DNA of 64,000 nt from Chitinophaga sp. HK235. Lineage in GTDB: Bacteria > Bacteroidota > Bacteroidia > Chitinophagales > Chitinophagaceae. Positions 54,879 to 64,000 of the stretch are shown here, one piece after another. The position numbers and the translations under genes are program-made. The notes beneath the pieces are model-generated. The model worked only from the letters and a program-made list of their open reading frames with translations. It was not told the origin of the DNA and did not search any database. The stretch spans positions 5,392,501-5,456,500 of the forward strand of contig NZ_CP073766.1 of assembly GCF_018255755.1 (NCBI RefSeq), written 5' to 3'. Position 1 is the first letter of the stretch; the number at the start of each line of letters is the position of its first letter.

Positions 54879-54987
54879 CGGCAGGAACAGAAACCCGTAG
54901 CATTAATCAAATAAATGAACTACAGCCGGGGTGCATTCAGCACCGGATTGCACCCCGGTTAATTTTGAACAAGTAAAAAATGTTCCT

Positions 54988-55995
54988 ATGAGAAGGATCT
55001 TTATTGTTGCAATACTTTTGTGGAGCAGTTTGTTGCCCAGGTATTCCTTTGCTCAGGTAGACCCGCACTTTTCCCAGTATTACGCTTATCCGCTTTGGTT
55101 AAACCCAGCGCTGACAGGCATAATAGATGGCGACTACCGGGTCAGCGGAAATTACCGCAACCAGTGGGCTAATTATGGAAAACCTTTTTCTACCGCGGGC
55201 GTTTCTGTGGATGCCGCTACCGATAAAAACATCGGGGTAGGTTTGAATATGATCAATATGTCTGCCGGCGATGCAGGATACAACTATTTCAATGCCATGA
55301 CCAGTGTGTCTTACACCGGTGTTCGGTTTGGAAAAACCAAAACCAGCCAGCTCGTCTTTGGTATCCAGGGGGGGATTATCAGCCGTAGGGTTGACCCTAC
55401 CAAGTTCCAGACCGGCAGTCAGTATAAACCGACCATTGGTTTTGATCCCAGTATTGCCAATGGTGAAAATGTTACGACAACTTCTTCTACCGTATTTGAT
55501 GCTGGCGCTGGCGCCATGTTCTTTGATGGTAACCCCAATCATATGTTCAATCCTTTTGTAGGTTTTGCTGCCGCTCACCTGACTGCTCCCAAAGACCCCT
55601 TCTCTGGTAGCGGTGAATCAAAGACAATGCCGGTACGTTACCTGGTACATGGTGGTTCAAAAATCAAAGTCAACGATTTTTTAAGCCTTACTCCTACCGG
55701 ATTATATATGCGTCAGGGCAATGCTAATGAAATAGTGGCTGGCATGTATGCCCAGCTGCTGGTAAATGCTGATGTTGATTTCCTGGTAGGTGGTAACTAC
55801 CGCTTTAATGATGCCGTAATACCCTTTGCCGGCTTTCATTTCAAAGGTTTTGTCCTGGGCCTCAGCTATGATGCCAACACTTCAAATATGCGCCGCCTCG
55901 TGAATGGCAGCCAGAGCTTTGAAGTGTCCTTATCCTTTATCAGCAGAAAAAGAAGGGTACTCAATGAAGAATACTTCATTTGCCCCAGATTATAA
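54988..55995 (+). CDS. PorP/SprF-type outer-membrane protein
   Basis: A 335-residue protein from the ATG at 54988, which gives a signal peptide (RRIFIVAILLWSSLL...SFAQ). The PorP/SprF family pattern follows: VDPHFSQYYAYPLWLNPALTGI, DYRVSGNYRNQW, FGIQGGIISRRVDPTKF and a run of beta strands. These proteins anchor or help display a partner surface protein exported by the type IX system; each PorP usually serves the neighbouring adhesin. It follows the giant adhesin by 109 bases and precedes a PorE-like gene. Confidence 0.92.
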   Translation: MRRIFIVAILLWSSLLPRYSFAQVDPHFSQYYAYPLWLNPALTGIIDGDYRVSGNYRNQWANYGKPFSTAGVSVDAATDKNIGVGLNMINMSAGDAGYNYFNAMTSVSYTGVRFGKTKTSQLVFGIQGGIISRRVDPTKFQTGSQYKPTIGFDPSIANGENVTTTSSTVFDAGAGAMFFDGNPNHMFNPFVGFAAAHLTAPKDPFSGSGESKTMPVRYLVHGGSKIKVNDFLSLTPTGLYMRQGNANEIVAGMYAQLLVNADVDFLVGGNYRFNDAVIPFAGFHFKGFVLGLSYDANTSNMRRLVNGSQSFEVSLSFISRKRRVLNEEYFICPRL

Positions 55996-56079
55996 CAGAC
56001 TGTTGCACACATAGTGGGAAGTGGATATTTAACACAGTGGATACATTATTTCTTCCAGATATTTAGAATTAGAACCTTC

Positions 56080-58146
56080 ATGAAAAAAATTACGCTTCTT
56101 GCACTGGTAATTTTTGCAGGGCTGATTAATTCGATACAAGCTCAATATGTAATCGATTTCAAACACACGGCAGACGTTTATTACAGCGCTAAGGATTTTT
56201 ATTCGGCAGCACAGTATTATAACAAGGCACTGGGCACGTTTAAAGTAAAACCAGAGCAAATCTTACCTTATGCCGTCGCCAACGCAGCCCCTCCAAGTGG
56301 TAAATTCAAGGATTATCAACAGGTAGTGGCGAGGCTGGCCGAGTCGTACCGGTTGTACCACGACTACGGCAACGCTGAAACCTGGTACTCACAGGTAGTA
56401 GGGTTTAATAACCCTCAGTATTTACAGGCTAAATTCTGGTATGGCGTATGCCTGCGTGCCAATGGTAAATATGATGAAGCACTGATACAGTTAAACGATT
56501 TTAAAAAGAATTATACAGCAGCAGATGAACTGACTACCCGCGTACCGCTGGAAATAGCTTCCTGCGAGTTTGCATTAAGTGAGGCATCCAAACGACCAAA
56601 ATACACGATTACAAAAGTTTCAGGCAATGTGAATGAAGGCGGCGCCAACTATGCGCCGGTAGTGATAGATCAGAACACCCTGATGTTTACTTCTTCCCGT
56701 TCGGAAGCACCTTCGCTGCCAGGTGTCACCGTAAAAGAAGCGGATAAAAGGCCCAAAGACAGAAGAGGCACCCCTTATGTAAGTGACCTCTATATGGCTA
56801 ATGGTAACGGTAGTGCTTTTGAAAGCAGCCAGAAACTGAAGATACCTTCCACCAAAGGATATGATCAGGGTGTTTCTTCCATCTCCCCTGATGGCAACTC
56901 CCTTTATATGACCCGCTGGACGATAAAGGATGGTGTCAAACAGTCTGCTATCTACCTGAGCACCAAAGAAAACGGTGTTTGGTCGGAACCACAAAAAATG
57001 GGTAGCAATATAAATGCAGACGGCTACAACTCCATGCAGCCTTATATTACCGCCGATGGGAAATATCTGCTGTTTTCCTCCAACAGACCCGGAGGTATGG
57101 GCAAATACGATATCTGGTACTGCGTGATGAACAGCAATACTCCCGGTAATGCCCGTAATATGGGCACCACCATCAATACCAAAGATGAAGAGCAGGCACC
57201 CTTCTACGATGCTGAGAAAAACCTTCTTATCTTCAGTTCTAATGGCCGGGTAGGGCTTGGTGGTCTGGACTTCTTCCAGAGCGAAGGTGATTTTGGTACC
57301 TGGTCTGCTCCGGTAAATATGGGAAAACCCCTCAACTCACCCAAAGATGACATCTACTATTCTGCTATAGATAATACCCATCCCTTTGCAGAAGGATTTA
57401 TCAGCTCCGACCGCGAATCCGTTTGCTGTCTGGAAGTATTTTCCATCAAAAGGATCCGGAAGGTGGCCAGTGGTGTGATCCTGGACTGTGATACCCATCA
57501 GCCGCTGGAAGGCGCTACTATCACGCTGCTGGATACTGTAAGACAAAAGACTGTCCGTACCATCAAACTCGATGGATCCGGCCGTTACAGCTTCGAAATA
57601 GATCCGCAACGTTTCTATAAAATAGTGGCCGCAAAAGATAATTATTTCACCAAAAGCCTCTACTTCAACTCAGAGGAGTTGAACAGGATCGATTCACTGG
57701 ACAACCCAACGCTTTGCCTCAAGCATTATGAAGTAGAAAAACCAATTGTGTTAAATAACATCTACTATGATTTTGGTAAAGCCACGCTGCGTCTCGAGTC
57801 CAAAATTGTACTGGACTCCGTGGTAGAGATGCTGGTTGATAACCCCAGAGTGATCATTGAAATGAGTGCGCACACGGATAGTGTTGGCTCAGATAAGGCC
57901 AATATGAAATTATCTCAGGCACGTGCACAATCCTGCGTCAATTATCTGATCAGCAAGGGTATTCCTTCTCAGCGCCTGATCGCAAAAGGATACGGTAAAA
58001 CCCGTCCTGTTGCGCCCAACTCCCTGCCTAACCATAAGGATAATCCCGATGGACGTCAGCAGAATAGGAGAACAGAGTTTAAAGTATTACGCAAGCAGAT
58101 GCCTGCTTTGACGGATGGTACAGGAGAAAATCAATCATCGCAATAA
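56080..58146 (+). CDS. PorE-like OmpA-family protein (TPR, PD40, CTD, OmpA)
   Basis: A 688-residue protein from the ATG at 56080. It has a signal peptide and then TPR-like helices (YYNKALGTFKVKPE, WYGVCLRANGKYDEALIQLND). WD40-like PD40 beta-propeller repeats follow (NTLMFTSSRSEAPSLPGV, GKYLLFSSNRPGGMGKYDIW, LLIFSSNGRVGLGGLDFF). A carboxypeptidase-regulatory-like domain (GVILDCDTHQPLEGATI) comes next, and the OmpA peptidoglycan-binding domain (IYYDFGKATLRLESKIVL, HTDSVGSDKANMKLSQARA) is at the end. The same order occurs in P. gingivalis PorE, a type IX component. With PorP/SprF it completes a display module. Confidence 0.9.
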   Translation: MKKITLLALVIFAGLINSIQAQYVIDFKHTADVYYSAKDFYSAAQYYNKALGTFKVKPEQILPYAVANAAPPSGKFKDYQQVVARLAESYRLYHDYGNAETWYSQVVGFNNPQYLQAKFWYGVCLRANGKYDEALIQLNDFKKNYTAADELTTRVPLEIASCEFALSEASKRPKYTITKVSGNVNEGGANYAPVVIDQNTLMFTSSRSEAPSLPGVTVKEADKRPKDRRGTPYVSDLYMANGNGSAFESSQKLKIPSTKGYDQGVSSISPDGNSLYMTRWTIKDGVKQSAIYLSTKENGVWSEPQKMGSNINADGYNSMQPYITADGKYLLFSSNRPGGMGKYDIWYCVMNSNTPGNARNMGTTINTKDEEQAPFYDAEKNLLIFSSNGRVGLGGLDFFQSEGDFGTWSAPVNMGKPLNSPKDDIYYSAIDNTHPFAEGFISSDRESVCCLEVFSIKRIRKVASGVILDCDTHQPLEGATITLLDTVRQKTVRTIKLDGSGRYSFEIDPQRFYKIVAAKDNYFTKSLYFNSEELNRIDSLDNPTLCLKHYEVEKPIVLNNIYYDFGKATLRLESKIVLDSVVEMLVDNPRVIIEMSAHTDSVGSDKANMKLSQARAQSCVNYLISKGIPSQRLIAKGYGKTRPVAPNSLPNHKDNPDGRQQNRRTEFKVLRKQMPALTDGTGENQSSQ

Positions 58147-58204
58147 AACCAACAGTATACGGAGTCTGTTCCGTATTACTTCCATATCCTAATAAAAAAC
58201 AGGA

Positions 58205-58232
58205 AAATAGCCGGCCACTGTGCCGGCTATTT
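58205..58232 (+). terminator. Terminator after the PorE-like gene
   Basis: AAATAGCCGGC (58205-58215) pairs with GCCGGCTATTT (58222-58232), followed by CTTTTCTT. It lies 59 bases after the stop, at the end of the adhesin-PorP-PorE unit. Confidence 0.8.
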
Positions 58233-58273
58233 CTTTTCTTCACACTATACCATTCAGAACAGTTTTAATGGCA

Positions 58274-58795
58274 TTAGTTAGCAGCCTTACCAAAATTGCC
58301 AATAGCAATGGTGTCAGCTGAGAAGAGGCTATGTCTTACTTTCAGGTGGGCGGCATAAGCTACGGCATCATCATATTTGAAGCCGATCTCCTTGGTAGCG
58401 CCGGCTGCCTGACGTAAGGTTATTTTCTTTACGTTTCTGAACAGGTCTACGCTCACTGCGCCGCCTGTGCCTTTTACTTCTTTGGTTTGTAATGTATCAG
58501 TAGTAGGTGCTGTTTTGTTGCCACCAATAAAGTATACCTGATGTACTGTGTCCTTTTTGTTTTTACCCAGTACAAACACGACGTTAATAGTGCTGTCGGT
58601 ATTTTCAGTAACAGTGACCGCACCTGTTTCCCGGGCAGCGTCAGTGCCGGTACCATACACTTTGAAGGTTTTGCTACGTGCAGCTGGTGGCTGAACAGGG
58701 TTGTCATTGTCTTTATTGCAGGCAGTAATGGCCAGTCCGAGTACAGCAAGGGCTATAGCTCCCGCTTTGAGAGCATGTTGGTGTAACATAAACAT
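58274..58795 (-). CDS. Small outer lipoprotein of unknown function
   Basis: A 173-residue protein with a signal peptide ending in a lipobox (LAITAC, Cys +1 near residue 26). The mature part is beta-rich (KTFKVYGTGTDAARETGAVTV, INVVFVLGKNKKDTVHQVYF) and ends in a region (FKYDDAVAYAAHLKVRHSLFSADTIAIG) resembling CHRD-type repeats. No enzyme motif is seen. It is convergent with the PorE-like gene. Confidence 0.6.
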   Translation of the reverse strand: MFMLHQHALKAGAIALAVLGLAITACNKDNDNPVQPPAARSKTFKVYGTGTDAARETGAVTVTENTDSTINVVFVLGKNKKDTVHQVYFIGGNKTAPTTDTLQTKEVKGTGGAVSVDLFRNVKKITLRQAAGATKEIGFKYDDAVAYAAHLKVRHSLFSADTIAIGNFGKAAN

Positions 58796-59081
58796 GATGT
58801 CTGTTTTACAAAAGGTTAATTTAGATAAGTCTGAATTGGTTTCCCTATAGGTTTCGGCGCGCTTACTGTGAGATTAAACGTGAGGTAACATTAAAAGTTA
58901 CAGTCGCCGTAGGAAATATTTAAAAAAAACGACTAATTTTATCTTACATCGGCATGATGTGTAAATTGCATCGCATATGAAAGACTAATCTGACTGCGGT
59001 ACTTCCGACAGTTACTTTTCCCCCGGACAAATCCCCTGCCACACTTGCGGGCTTATCTTCTCATGCTTAATCTTATTGACT

Positions 59082-60497
59082 ATGTCATTTCTTAAACAGG
59101 CACAGTTACGTGCTGTTAATTTTTTTACGTTGTTCCGGACGGCTGTTGCCGGAACAGAAAAGGAGTTTACTACTGGTAGTATCAACCGGGCTATTTTTCT
59201 GCTGGCGATTCCGATGGTGCTGGAGATGGCCATGGAGTCGTTGTTTGCCGTTGTGGATATTTTTTTTGTTAGCCATCTGGGTGTTAATGCCATTACTACA
59301 GTAGGGCTTACAGAATCGGTGCTTACACTGGTATATACCTGTTCGATGGGGCTGGGTATGGCAGCTACTGCTATAGTGGCCAGACGTACCGGCGAAAAGA
59401 ACGCCGCAGAAGCGGCCCATGCAGCTATGCAGGCACTGTATATTGCTGTTACGCTGTCTGTGGTGATCGGCATCGTGGGTGTATTTTTTGCCCGGGATAT
59501 CTTATTGCTGATGGGTGCTTCCAAAGAAGTGGTTGAATACGGTTACGTATATACGAAAATATTACTGGCCGGTAATGTCGTGATCATTTTATTGTTTCTA
59601 ATCAATGGTATTTTCCGGGGAGCAGGTGATGCGGCCCTGGCGATGCGTTCACTGTGGATTGCCAACGGATTGAATATTTTGCTGTGTCCTTTACTGATCA
59701 GGGGCTGGGGGCCTATACCGGCAATGGGTTTGAAAGGAGCTGCACTGGCTACGTTTATTGGTAGGGGTACTGGTGTTTGTTATCAGATATCTCACCTGAT
59801 ACGTGGTAATGATCTGATAAAGATTACAAAGCAACACCTCTCACCAGCATGGAAGACCATTGTATCGTTGTTGAAGCTGGCGGCAGGTAGTACTGCTCAG
59901 ATGTTGATAGCCTCTGCCAGCTGGATTTTTCTGGTAAGGATTATTTCCTATTTCGGGAAAGATGCGGTAGCAGGATATACCATTGCTATCAGGGTAGTGA
60001 TATTTACAATACTGCCTGCATGGGGCATGGCCAATGCTGCTGCAGCGCTGGTAGGTCAAAACCTGGGTGCCGGACAGCCGGAAAGGGCCGAGCAGTCGGT
60101 ATGGAGAGCCGCTTTCCTGAACGTGATATTTCTGGGGGCGGTAGGTCTGGCCTTCCTGATTGCGGCGCCTGCGGTGATACAGCTGTTTACCTTCGAGGAC
60201 GAAGTGGTTCGCTATGGTGTACAATGTCTGCGGCTGATGAGCCTTGGATATGTGTTTTTTGCCTATGGGATGGTGATTACACAATCTTTCAACGGTGCAG
60301 GGGATACCCGTACCCCTACCTTGATTAATCTGGTGGCCCTGTGGATGTTTCAGATGCCGCTGGCGTATTCGCTGGCAATATGGCTCAACTGGGGCCCCCA
60401 GGGCGTATTCTGGGCTATTGCCATTGCCGAATCCATGATGGCGGTGGCAGGAGTACTGCTATTCCGCCGCGGTACCTGGAAACAAGTGAAGATTTAG
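59082..60497 (+). CDS. MATE-family efflux transporter
   Basis: A 471-residue protein from the ATG at 59082 (a TTG two codons upstream is less likely). Twelve membrane segments are expected, and the MATE patterns are visible: IFLLAIPMVLEMAMESLFAVVDIFFVSHLG, GLGMAATAIVARRTGE, LINGIFRGAGDAALAMR and GVCYQISHLI. It uses a Na+ or H+ gradient to export cationic compounds such as drugs. It is a single-gene unit; the drug range cannot be predicted. Confidence 0.92.
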   Translation: MSFLKQAQLRAVNFFTLFRTAVAGTEKEFTTGSINRAIFLLAIPMVLEMAMESLFAVVDIFFVSHLGVNAITTVGLTESVLTLVYTCSMGLGMAATAIVARRTGEKNAAEAAHAAMQALYIAVTLSVVIGIVGVFFARDILLLMGASKEVVEYGYVYTKILLAGNVVIILLFLINGIFRGAGDAALAMRSLWIANGLNILLCPLLIRGWGPIPAMGLKGAALATFIGRGTGVCYQISHLIRGNDLIKITKQHLSPAWKTIVSLLKLAAGSTAQMLIASASWIFLVRIISYFGKDAVAGYTIAIRVVIFTILPAWGMANAAAALVGQNLGAGQPERAEQSVWRAAFLNVIFLGAVGLAFLIAAPAVIQLFTFEDEVVRYGVQCLRLMSLGYVFFAYGMVITQSFNGAGDTRTPTLINLVALWMFQMPLAYSLAIWLNWGPQGVFWAIAIAESMMAVAGVLLFRRGTWKQVKI

Positions 60498-60577
60498 CTT
60501 TACGCTTTCTGAGGAAGATCTTACCTTTGCCTGGTTTTGCATTTAATTTTTAAACAAATAAACTTCAGGAAAATAAC

Positions 60578-61501
60578 ATGTCTCTCACAGTCGTAGGCAC
60601 GATGGCGTTCGATGAAATAGAAACGCCCTTTGGTAAATCAGGAAAAATCATTGGTGGTTCAGCCACTTTTATCGCATGGGCTGCCTCTAACTTCGTGAAC
60701 CCTATCAATCAGGTATCTGTGGTAGGTGAAGACTTCCCCCAGACTGAACTGGATGCACTCTCCTCCAAAGGAGTAGCATTGGAAGGTGTACAGGTGAAAA
60801 AAGGTGAAAAATCCTTCTACTGGTCTGGTAAATACCACCTGGATATGAACACCCGCGATTCACTGGTTACAGACCTGAACGTACTGGCTGATTTTAGCCC
60901 GGTTATTCCTGAAAGTTATCAGGGCAGCGAGTTCCTGATCCTGGGTAACCTCACTCCGCAGGTTCAGATGAGTGTACTGGACCAGCTCACCGTAAGGCCT
61001 AAGCTGATCGTAATGGACACCATGAACTTCTGGATGGAAGTAGCTATGGACGACCTGCTGAAAGTGCTGAAAAGAGTGGATGTACTGATGGTGAATGATA
61101 GTGAAGCCCGTCAGCTGAGTGGTGAATACTCTCTGGTAAAAGCAGCTAAAAAGATCATGACCATGGGTCCGCGTTACCTGATCATTAAAAAAGGTGAACA
61201 CGGAGCGTTGCTGTTCCACGAAAACCACGTATTCTTTGCTCCTGCCATGCCGCTGGACGAAGTATATGACCCAACCGGTGCCGGTGATACCTTTGCCGGT
61301 GGTTTCATCGGATACCTGGCTAAAACCCGTGATCTGTCTTTCGAAAACATGAAAACAGCCATCATCGTTGGTTCTGCAATGGCTTCTTTCTGCGTGGAAA
61401 AATTTGGTACTTCCCGTCTGAGAGAAGTTACACACCAGGAAATCACTACCCGTCTGGAACAGTTTGTACAGCTGGTAAACTTCGATATCGATCTGGTGTA
61501 G
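60578..61501 (+). CDS. PfkB-family sugar/nucleoside kinase
   Basis: A 307-residue ribokinase-like kinase. The N-terminus is LTVVGTMAFDEIETPFG with GGSATFIAWAASNF, and the second PfkB signature with the catalytic Asp is DPTGAGDTFAGGFIGYLA. The ATP-site run LIIKKGEHGALLF precedes it. The sugar or nucleoside substrate is not readable. It lies 80 bases after the MATE gene and ends before a strong bidirectional terminator. Confidence 0.88.
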   Translation: MSLTVVGTMAFDEIETPFGKSGKIIGGSATFIAWAASNFVNPINQVSVVGEDFPQTELDALSSKGVALEGVQVKKGEKSFYWSGKYHLDMNTRDSLVTDLNVLADFSPVIPESYQGSEFLILGNLTPQVQMSVLDQLTVRPKLIVMDTMNFWMEVAMDDLLKVLKRVDVLMVNDSEARQLSGEYSLVKAAKKIMTMGPRYLIIKKGEHGALLFHENHVFFAPAMPLDEVYDPTGAGDTFAGGFIGYLAKTRDLSFENMKTAIIVGSAMASFCVEKFGTSRLREVTHQEITTRLEQFVQLVNFDIDLV

Positions 61502-61517
61502 ATCAATTACGAATTAT

Positions 61518-61563
61518 AAAAGCGAAGGCCGAAGCAAATATGTCTGCTTCGGCCTTCGCTTTT
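61518..61563. terminator. Strong bidirectional terminator
   Basis: AAAAGCGAAGGCCGAAGCA (61518-61536) pairs over 19 bp with TGCTTCGGCCTTCGCTTTT (61545-61563), loop of 8 bases, with A/T tracts on both sides. It separates the convergent kinase and nuclease genes. Confidence 0.9.
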
Positions 61564-61577
61564 ATGGTAATCTATGA

Positions 61578-62369
61578 TTATTTAAAAATGCCATTCAGCA
61601 CAGTGGCCAGTCTCAGCCCACCTTTCAGCAGTTGGTCATTGAGGTTGTCCACAAAAACGTAGTTGTAGCGGTAGCTCAGCTTGGAATCCGGTTTGGTGTA
61701 ACCATATACTTTGTCGGCCAGTACATGGGATTCATACATCCAATCAGCAATAGTACCGCTCTGCAATTCCTTTACGCGTGCAGGGGAAGCGATATCGATG
61801 GCTTGGCTGTATTCTGTGTAGCTGAGCTGTTGAAAGTCGATCAGTTGCTCATCCCATACACGGTGGAGGTTGGAGGCTTTATCGAACCATGTCAGATTGA
61901 TTTTGTTGCCGCCCATGTCTTCATCACGGCCTACGTGCAGCGGCTGGTGCATATCTCCCAGCATGTGTACCAGGAAACTGAGGGCAAAGACCTGCTTATC
62001 TTTTGCCAGTTTCTTGTTTTTCAAATCTTTGATCATTGCCTGTGTTTGTGTGTACAGGTTTTCGCCGGTGGCTTCTTTCAGCAGATTGTCGAATTCGGCG
62101 CGGCCAATATTGGCCGGGAAATCCAGGTAATGCCATTTATTGGTATGATCGTACTGGTGGGTGGTGTCAGATTTGATAAAATCCGGCCAGTTGGCGATCA
62201 TCGGCATACTTTGGCGTCCGAGGATGTTAATAACGGCTTTTTTAGCCTGTGGAGTCAGGTGCTGCCAGGCAATTTCCGCTACAATGCGGTGCCCGTTGGG
62301 CCCCCAGGCAAAGCTGGCTAAAGGCAGTAAAAAGGACAGGAACAGTCCTGTCAAGATCTTTTTTCTCAT
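61578..62369 (-). CDS. S1/P1-type nuclease, exported
   Basis: A 263-residue zinc-dependent nuclease. The signal peptide (KKILTGLFLSFLLPLASFA) ends so that the mature chain begins WGPNGHRIVAEIAWQHL; the N-terminal Trp and His bind zinc in this family. Further zinc ligands lie in YDHTNKWHYLDFP and LVHMLGDMHQPLHVGRDEDMGG. It would degrade single-stranded DNA/RNA outside the cytoplasm, likely for phosphate or nucleoside scavenging. It is divergent from uvrB across about 100 bases. Confidence 0.9.
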   Translation of the reverse strand: MRKKILTGLFLSFLLPLASFAWGPNGHRIVAEIAWQHLTPQAKKAVINILGRQSMPMIANWPDFIKSDTTHQYDHTNKWHYLDFPANIGRAEFDNLLKEATGENLYTQTQAMIKDLKNKKLAKDKQVFALSFLVHMLGDMHQPLHVGRDEDMGGNKINLTWFDKASNLHRVWDEQLIDFQQLSYTEYSQAIDIASPARVKELQSGTIADWMYESHVLADKVYGYTKPDSKLSYRYNYVFVDNLNDQLLKGGLRLATVLNGIFK

Positions 62370-62471
62370 AAGTTAGTTATGATTGAAGGGGCAAAATTAA
62401 AGCTCTTTTTTTAACACTTTAGCACGCTGTTCTTTAGTATTTTTACATACTGCTCAAATGAAAGTTTCAAT

Positions 62472-64000
62472 ATGCCATTTAAGATACAAGCGCCTTACGC
62501 TCCTGCTGGTGATCAGCCGGAAGCTATCAAACAGTTGACCCTGGGATTACAGGAAGGTGAACAATATCAGACCCTGCTGGGGGTGACCGGTTCAGGTAAG
62601 ACCTTTACAGTAGCCAATGTGATTCAGAATGTACAACGTCCTACCCTGGTGCTCACCCATAACAAAACCCTGGTAGCCCAGCTGTACGGGGAACTGAGAC
62701 AGTTTTTTCCCGAGAATGCGGTAGAGTATTTCGTTTCCTACTATGATTACTACCAGCCTGAAGCATACATGCCGGTAAGTGATACGTACATAGAAAAAGA
62801 CCTCGCCATCAACGAAGAGCTGGACAAACTCCGTTTGAAAGCTACCTCCAATCTGCTTTCCGGTCGCCGGGACATCATCGTGGTGGCCAGCGTGTCCTGC
62901 ATTTATGGTATGGGTAACCCGACCGATTATGAAAACGGGATCATCCGTATTCAACGTGGACAGGCCTTCAGCCGCAATGCTTTCCTGCACGGATTGGTTA
63001 ATTCACTCTACAGCCGTACTACCGGCGACTTTAACAGGGGAAACTTCCGGGTACAGGGTGATACAGTAGACATCAACCTGCCCTATGTGGATTATGGTTA
63101 TCGGATTACCTTCTTCGGAGATGAAATTGAGGAGATAGAAAGTTTTGATGTACAGAACGGAAAACGGATCGGTACGATGGATAATGCGGCCATTTTCCCG
63201 GCCAACCTGTATCTGGCGCCGAAAGATATTCTGCAGCAGGTGATCTATGAGATTCAGGACGAGCTGCATGCCCAGGTAGAGTATTTCAAAGCCAATGGTA
63301 AACTGATAGAAGCCCAGCGTTTGTCTGAAAGAGTGAACTATGATGTGGAGATGATCCGCGAACTGGGCTACTGTAGTGGTATCGAGAACTATTCCCGTTT
63401 CCTGGACAGGCGTAAGCCCGGAACCCGTCCTTTCTGTCTGCTGGACTATTTCCCGAAAGATTTTTTACTGGTGATTGATGAGAGCCATGTGACCGTGCCA
63501 CAGATCAGTGGGATGTATGGCGGCGACCGTTCCCGTAAGCTCAACCTGGTAGAGTTTGGCTTTAGGCTGCCTTCAGCACTGGATAACCGGCCGCTTAATT
63601 TCTATGAGTTCGAAAACCTGGTGAATCAGGCCATTTTTGTAAGTGCCACCCCTGGTGAATACGAATTGAAGAAAACAGAAGGTGTTGTGGTGGAACAGGT
63701 GGTACGTCCTACCGGTTTGCTGGAGCCGCCTATTGAGGTAAGGCCCAGTGTGAACCAGGTAGACGATCTGCTGGATGAGATTGACAAGCGGGTACAGAAA
63801 GGCGACCGTGTGCTGGTAACTACACTGACCAAACGTATGGCGGAGGAGATGGACAAATACCTGGGCAGGATCAATATCAAGTCGCGGTATATCCACTCGG
63901 AAGTGGATACCCTGGAGCGTATCGAGATATTGCGTGACTTGCGTCTGGGCAATATAGACGTGCTGGTAGGTGTGAACCTGCTGAGGGAAGGACTTGACCT
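62472..64000 (+). CDS. uvrB: UvrB, excinuclease ABC subunit B (5' part)
   Basis: The frame opens at the ATG at 62472 (MPFKIQAPYAPAGDQPEAI) and runs uninterrupted to the end of the window (about 509 codons of an expected ~670-680). Walker A is GVTGSGKTFT; the UvrB damage-binding hairpin region is YFVSYYDYYQPEAYMP, followed by RRDIIVVASVSCIYGMGNP. The last codons (LVGVNLLREGLDL) lie in motif V, and the C-terminal UvrC-binding part is off the edge. Function is the damage-verifying helicase-like subunit of nucleotide excision repair. Confidence 0.95.
   Translation, partial: MPFKIQAPYAPAGDQPEAIKQLTLGLQEGEQYQTLLGVTGSGKTFTVANVIQNVQRPTLVLTHNKTLVAQLYGELRQFFPENAVEYFVSYYDYYQPEAYMPVSDTYIEKDLAINEELDKLRLKATSNLLSGRRDIIVVASVSCIYGMGNPTDYENGIIRIQRGQAFSRNAFLHGLVNSLYSRTTGDFNRGNFRVQGDTVDINLPYVDYGYRITFFGDEIEEIESFDVQNGKRIGTMDNAAIFPANLYLAPKDILQQVIYEIQDELHAQVEYFKANGKLIEAQRLSERVNYDVEMIRELGYCSGIENYSRFLDRRKPGTRPFCLLDYFPKDFLLVIDESHVTVPQISGMYGGDRSRKLNLVEFGFRLPSALDNRPLNFYEFENLVNQAIFVSATPGEYELKKTEGVVVEQVVRPTGLLEPPIEVRPSVNQVDDLLDEIDKRVQKGDRVLVTTLTKRMAEEMDKYLGRINIKSRYIHSEVDTLERIEILRDLRLGNIDVLVGVNLLREGLD

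Noticed and set aside
54931..54987. Longer N-terminus for the PorP/SprF protein
   Set aside because: The ATG at 54931 adds 19 residues without character before a proper signal peptide that starts at 54988; the upstream ATG of the PorE-like gene (56014) was rejected for the same reason.

Overview
The window looks like a chromosome segment of a Bacteroidota bacterium, most likely a Chitinophaga-type member of the Chitinophagaceae. The evidence is a giant adhesin ending in a CHU_C/type B type IX secretion domain, a PorP/SprF protein followed by a PorE-like OmpA protein, a TonB-receptor-like barrel with a carboxypeptidase-regulatory N-terminus, a GH92 mannosidase, promoters resembling the Bacteroidota TAnnTTTG / TTTG pattern, and few Shine-Dalgarno sites. 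Assignment rests on protein families read by eye; no search was run.

Layout. 1-5.3 kb: the tail of a histidine kinase, an outer-membrane barrel protein, then an AraC regulator and an epoxide hydrolase lying between two identical 100-bp sequences that look like remnants of one insertion element. 5.3-8.7 kb: tRNA-Gly(CCC), a tandem pair of AlkB-like 2-oxoglutarate/Fe(II) oxygenase-like genes, a secreted protein of unknown function and a Pth2 peptidyl-tRNA hydrolase. 8.7-18.6 kb: a recD-recC-recB operon, a YwbE-family gene and a slipin (SPFH) gene.

18.6-23 kb is the accessory core. Directly upstream of slipin, on the same strand, is an array of tRNA-like sequences. It contains a well-folded tRNA-Tyr(GTA) with an encoded CCA, a tRNA-His(GTG) with acceptor mismatches, and at least two broken units. 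Upstream of it, still on the minus strand, are two terminator-bounded segments. One contains a 29-codon Tyr/His-rich reading frame and a possible antiterminator. Next come two small divergent genes (one an HTH protein), a 15-repeat CRISPR array with no cas genes in the window and a repeat-type switch at its distal end, a four-repeat small protein, and a McrB-N/HNH endonuclease typical of modification-dependent (type IV-like) restriction.

23-43.5 kb is mostly ordinary: an ABC exporter, a GT87-type membrane protein, GH92 mannosidase facing a GHL10-like/CBM9-like gene pair across a perfect 34-bp inverted repeat, an M13 peptidase, a DUF5009/HGSNAT-like membrane protein, a Kef-type K+/H+ antiporter with its oxidoreductase partner, a ClC channel with CBS domains, a transglutaminase-like membrane protein and a STAND/NACHT-like NTPase. 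44-58 kb carries a type IX secretion surface module: a 3583-residue adhesin with three 549-bp tandem repeats, then PorP/SprF and PorE-like proteins. 58-64 kb has a lipoprotein, a MATE exporter, a PfkB kinase, an S1/P1 nuclease and the start of uvrB, which runs off the window.

Stretches over 300 bases without a protein gene: 2607-2973 (element remnant and AraC upstream region), 5040-5409 (element copy B and tRNA-Gly), 18640-19446 (tRNA-like array plus an unresolved part), 26420-26817 (terminator, then the GH92 upstream region), and 43503-44126 (AT-rich with short tandem repeats).
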